Origin: Sindora glabra
Lineage: Eukaryota; Streptophyta; Magnoliopsida; Fabales; Fabaceae
NCBI GenBank assembly: GCA_020226215.1
Contig: CM035236.1
Span: forward strand, 1,121,001 to 1,185,000
Length of the DNA: 64,000 nt
Reading direction: 5' to 3'
In this document: positions 61,027-64,000 of the stretch, one piece after another
Numbering within the stretch: the stretch's first letter is position 1
Layout of the letters: each line of letters opens with the position of its first letter
Translations under genes and position numbers: made by a program
Notes under the pieces: generated by a model
Told to the model about the DNA's origin: nothing
What the model saw: the letters and a program-made list of their open reading frames with translations, nothing else
Databases searched by the model: none

Positions 61027-63695
61027 ATGGCAAAAAATATTAGTGCATGCCCATCACCTATGAAAGCTACATCGAATGGGGTGTTTCAGGGAGATAATCC
61101 TATTCATTTTGCTCTGCCTCTTGCCATCCTACAGATTTGCCTTGTCATTGTTGTCACGCGTCTTCTCGCTTTTCTTCTCAGACCTTTGAGGCAACCTCGT
61201 GTCATTGCAGAGATTATTGTAAGTTGTATCTCTCTTATTTTCTTCGCATTCATTCCTGAATAACTGAATACTCTACATGACATCTCATCAACTTAAGATT
61301 CCTGCCCCATTTAGAATCATTTTTCCCTTCAAATTTTACCAAGAGGATATGTTTGCAACTTTGTCAGGGTGGAATATTACTTGGGCCATCAGTTCTGGGG
61401 CGCAACAAAAGCTATTTGAATGCGGTATTTCCTTCCAAAAGCCTACCGGTGTTGGAGACTTTAGCCAATCTCGGTCTGCTATTCTTTTTGTTCCTTGTTG
61501 GCCTCGAGCTCGCTCCTAAGTCCCTTCGCCGGACTGGAAAGAAAGCTCTTTGCATTGCACTTGCTGGAATCAGTCTTCCGTTTGTGTTAGGAATTGGGAC
61601 ATCATTTGTTCTTCGGGCAACCATTTCACAGGGTGTTGATAAAGCTCCTTTCCTTGTGTTTCTGGGAGTGGCACTCTCTATAACTGCATTCCCCGTATTA
61701 GCACGCATTCTGGCTGAGCTCAAGCTTTTGACCACAGATGTTGGTCGAATGGCCATGTCAGCTGCAGCAGTAAATGATGTGGCCGCATGGATTCTGCTTG
61801 CTCTTGCAGTTGCCCTTTCTGACTCTCGACGTTCCCCTCTTGTCTCCATTTGGGTTCTCCTGTGTGGCTGCGCTTTTGTACTCGGCTGCATAGTCATCGT
61901 ACCTCGTGTCTTTAAATGGATGGCTCGGCATTGCCCTGAAGGAGAACCAGTAGACGAAATGTATGTCTGTGCCACCTTAGCCGCAGTCCTGGCGGCTGGT
62001 TTCATCACGGATGCTATTGGTATTCATGCTCTCTTTGGTGCATTTGTATTTGGAATTCTTGTTCCCAAGGAAGGGTCATTAGCGGTAGCTCTTGTGGAGA
62101 AAGTAGAGGATCTTGTATCTGGTCTTTTTCTTCCATTATACTTTGTATCGAGTGGATTAAAGACCAATATAGCCACCATCCATGGACTTCAGTCTTGGGG
62201 GATTCTGGTTTTAGTTATAGTTACGGCTTGTTTTGGAAAGATTATTGGCACCGTGGCGGTCTCCCTCCTATGCAGAATACCTTTTCAGGAGGCTCTAGCT
62301 CTCGGATTTCTCATGAATACTAAGGGGCTGGTTGAACTCATTGTCCTCAACATTGGTAAAGATAGAAAGGTATGTACATATTATATATGGTTACATATAG
62401 AACTGGGATGAATAGTTTCACTTAATTTGACATGTCGATTCAGGTCTAATGTAATTGATTTGTTTCAGGTATTAAACGATGAAACATTTGCAATCATGGT
62501 GCTGATGGCTATATTCACAACCTTCATCACAACGCCTCTGGTCATGGCGGTGTATAAACCGGGCAAAAGAATGTCTAAAGCTGATCATAAATACAGAACT
62601 GTGGAGAGGAAAGATCCCAACACTGAGCTTCGGCTTTTGGTCTGTTTCCACGGTGCAAGGAACATCCCTTCAATGCTTAATCTTATTGAGGCTTCGCGCG
62701 GAACCGGCAAGAGGGAAGGGCTTTGTCTCTATGCACTGCATCTCGTGGAACTCACAGAGAGGTCATCTGCTATGCTGATGGTCCAAAAGGCCCGAAAGAA
62801 TGGTTTACCGTTTTGGAACAAGGTGCGAAATTCAAACGCTAATCAAATAATGGTTGCTTTTGAGGCTTTCGAGCAGCTGAGCCGAGTGTCAATCCGTCCC
62901 ATGACGGCAATCTCGCCCATGGCAGACATCCATGAGGACATATGCGCATCTGCAGAGAGCAAAAGGGCGGCAATGATAATTCTGCCGTTTCATAAGCACC
63001 AGAGGATTGACGGAGTGTTGGAAAGCACAAGAAATGAGTTCCGGTCGATAAACAAGCGTGTTCTTGAAAACGCACCGTGCTCGGTGGGGATTTTGGTGGA
63101 CCGAGGTCTCGGAGGAAACACTCATGTTCCTGCAAGAAATGTTTCTACCACGGTGACGGTACTGTTCTTCGGAGGTTGTGATGATAATGAGGCCTTGGCT
63201 TATGGTTTGAGAATGGCGGAGCATCCTGGCATTAGTCTGACAGTGGTGCATTTCCTGGCAAGCCTAGAAGACGTAGGAGAGATTGTAAGTGTTGAAATAA
63301 ACGAGGAGGTGCCATCAAAAGCGAAATTAGTAGCAGGGAATAATGTTGTTAGTGAAGTTAAGGAGAAGATAGGAAAGAACGTGTCAATCAAGTATGAGGA
63401 GAGATTAGTGAGGAACTGCGGAGAGATCATAGAGGGCATAAGAGAGCATAGCAGATGCAATTTGTTTTTGGTGGGTAGGATGGCACAGGGCCAAGTGGCA
63501 ATGGCTCTGAGCAATGTGAAGTGCGATTGCCCAGAATTGGGGCCTGTTTGCAATTTGTTGACCTCTCCTGAGTTATCAATTACAGCGTCAGTGTTGGTAG
63601 TGCAGCAGTATAACGGCCAGACGAGTATTAATCCATTGCAATCCACTAAGATTGAAGTTTTGCCTCCCCAAATAGACACTGAGACGGACTCCTAG
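61027..63695 (+). CDS. CHX18: Cation/H+ antiporter, CHX18-like (about 806 residues, three coding exons)
   Basis: Exons are 61027-61218, 61368-62369 and 62469-63695. All junctions are GT-AG and all fall between codons (64 + 334 + 408 residues). The N-terminal half is a CPA2 sodium/proton exchanger domain with about 12 membrane segments (about residues 30-435). It starts ALPLAILQICLVIVVTRLLA and includes GGILLGPSVLG, GLLFFLFLVGLEL, ALSITAFPVLARILAELKLL, AVNDVAAW (Asp at residue 201, the conserved acidic residue of CHX17-type transporters), LFGAFVFGIL, GLFLPLYFVSSGLKTN and MNTKGLVELIVLNIG. The C-terminal half is soluble (RLLVCFHGARNIPSMLN, ILPFHKHQRIDG, CSVGILVDRG, LFLVGRM). This layout and length fit the CHX17-19 clade, which exchanges K+ (or Na+) for protons on endomembranes; CHX18 is the closest I recall. 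No stop or frameshift is seen. Confidence 0.93.
61219..61367 (+). other. CHX18 intron 1
   Basis: Donor ATT|GTAAGT and acceptor TTTGTCAG|GG. Phase 0, 149 bp. Reading through it gives a stop soon after the donor, so it must be removed to join ...VIAEII to GGILLG. Confidence 0.9.
62370..62468 (+). other. CHX18 intron 2
   Basis: Donor AAAG|GTATGTA and acceptor TTGTTTCAG|GT. Phase 0, 99 bp. It joins NIGKDRK to VLNDETFAIM, a junction inside a highly conserved stretch of CHX proteins. Confidence 0.92.
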
Positions 63696-64000
63696 ACATA
63701 TACAGGTACCATGCACGGAGCATCCTTACACGCTTGTTGTCTCATGGACTTCACCGTCTGGAAATTTCTCCTCATTCTGTTCATCATGAAAGGAGGAATC
63801 AAATAGCTGATTTTTTATTGTTTGCATTTGGAACATGGGATGGGACGCAACCCAGGAATCGAAGACATGATTTGTGTTTCCACTCAGCTCTATTTAAAGA
63901 CAAATAAAATATAATAGAAGATAAATACTCCTTTAGGCTTCTGTCTTTCTCACCGGTTTGGCGGCCTCAGAGTCGTCGCATATATGGATTTTAATGTTCG
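63696..64000 (+). terminator. CHX18 3' untranslated region with AATAAA signal
   Basis: After the TAG at 63693 the sequence is non-coding. AATAAA at 63903-63908 is a possible poly-A signal about 210 bases past the stop. The transcript end is not visible from the sequence. Confidence 0.5.

Noticed and set aside
61412..62008. 198-codon minus-strand open reading
   Set aside because: It is the antisense of CHX18 exon 2; the plus strand encodes a fully conserved transporter there.
62839..63679. Three minus-strand readings of 98 to 159 codons
   Set aside because: They are antisense shadows of CHX18 exon 3 with no domain of their own.
62427..63695. A separate gene starting at 62427
   Set aside because: The first residues come from intron 2; splicing at 62469 joins this part to the upstream transporter exon in frame.

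Overview
The window looks like nuclear DNA from a flowering plant, most likely a eudicot. The supporting features are a CHX-type cation/proton antiporter gene with plant introns, plant lineages of Ty1/copia and Athila-like Ty3/gypsy retrotransposons, a plant PIF/Harbinger transposon with a separate SANT-like gene, and very AT-rich intergenic DNA with long (AT)n and (CT)n microsatellites. I cannot name the species from the sequence.

Layout. 1-6006: a decayed Ty1/copia element running left to right; its 3' LTR is present (about 5553-6006), but its 5' LTR is not in the window. About 7215-8555: a minus-strand pseudogene fragment of a plant coiled-coil protein annotated in databases as USO1-like. 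About 9604-21304: an Athila-like Ty3/gypsy element with two LTR copies, a primer-binding site, gag, protease, RT, RNase H and integrase remnants. Its RT is interrupted at 14543-15912 by another LTR-containing insertion. 21505-22205: a tandem duplication. 23600-25280: integrase remnant of a second Ty3/gypsy element, followed by an LTR-like copy (25569-26634) related to the one inserted in the Athila RT. 28658-29762: a non-autonomous hAT-like element with near-perfect 8-bp target duplications. 29.8-39.8 kb: AT-rich DNA with microsatellites, small palindromic elements, an irregular repeat cluster and one possible orphan exon. 39.8-45.96 kb: a decayed LINE (ORF1 with zinc knuckle, RT, RNase H). 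48582-54576: an almost complete PIF/Harbinger element with TIRs, a TTA target duplication, a DDE transposase and a SANT-like protein, both broken by stops. 54.6-60.9 kb: intergenic DNA with small DNA elements, a minisatellite and a 250-bp duplication. 61027-63695: the only gene that looks intact, a CHX18-like K+(Na+)/H+ antiporter of about 806 residues in three coding exons.

The transposable-element genes do not work together with the antiporter; most are dead copies. Many of their internal stops sit where the family expects Gln, Trp or Arg, as expected from cytosine deamination in methylated, silenced DNA. I found no operon-like, CRISPR or defence system. I see nothing that supports calling any part of this window a new biological system; the most informative items are the bounded DNA transposons, the nested LTR insertion and the processed state of the pseudogene.
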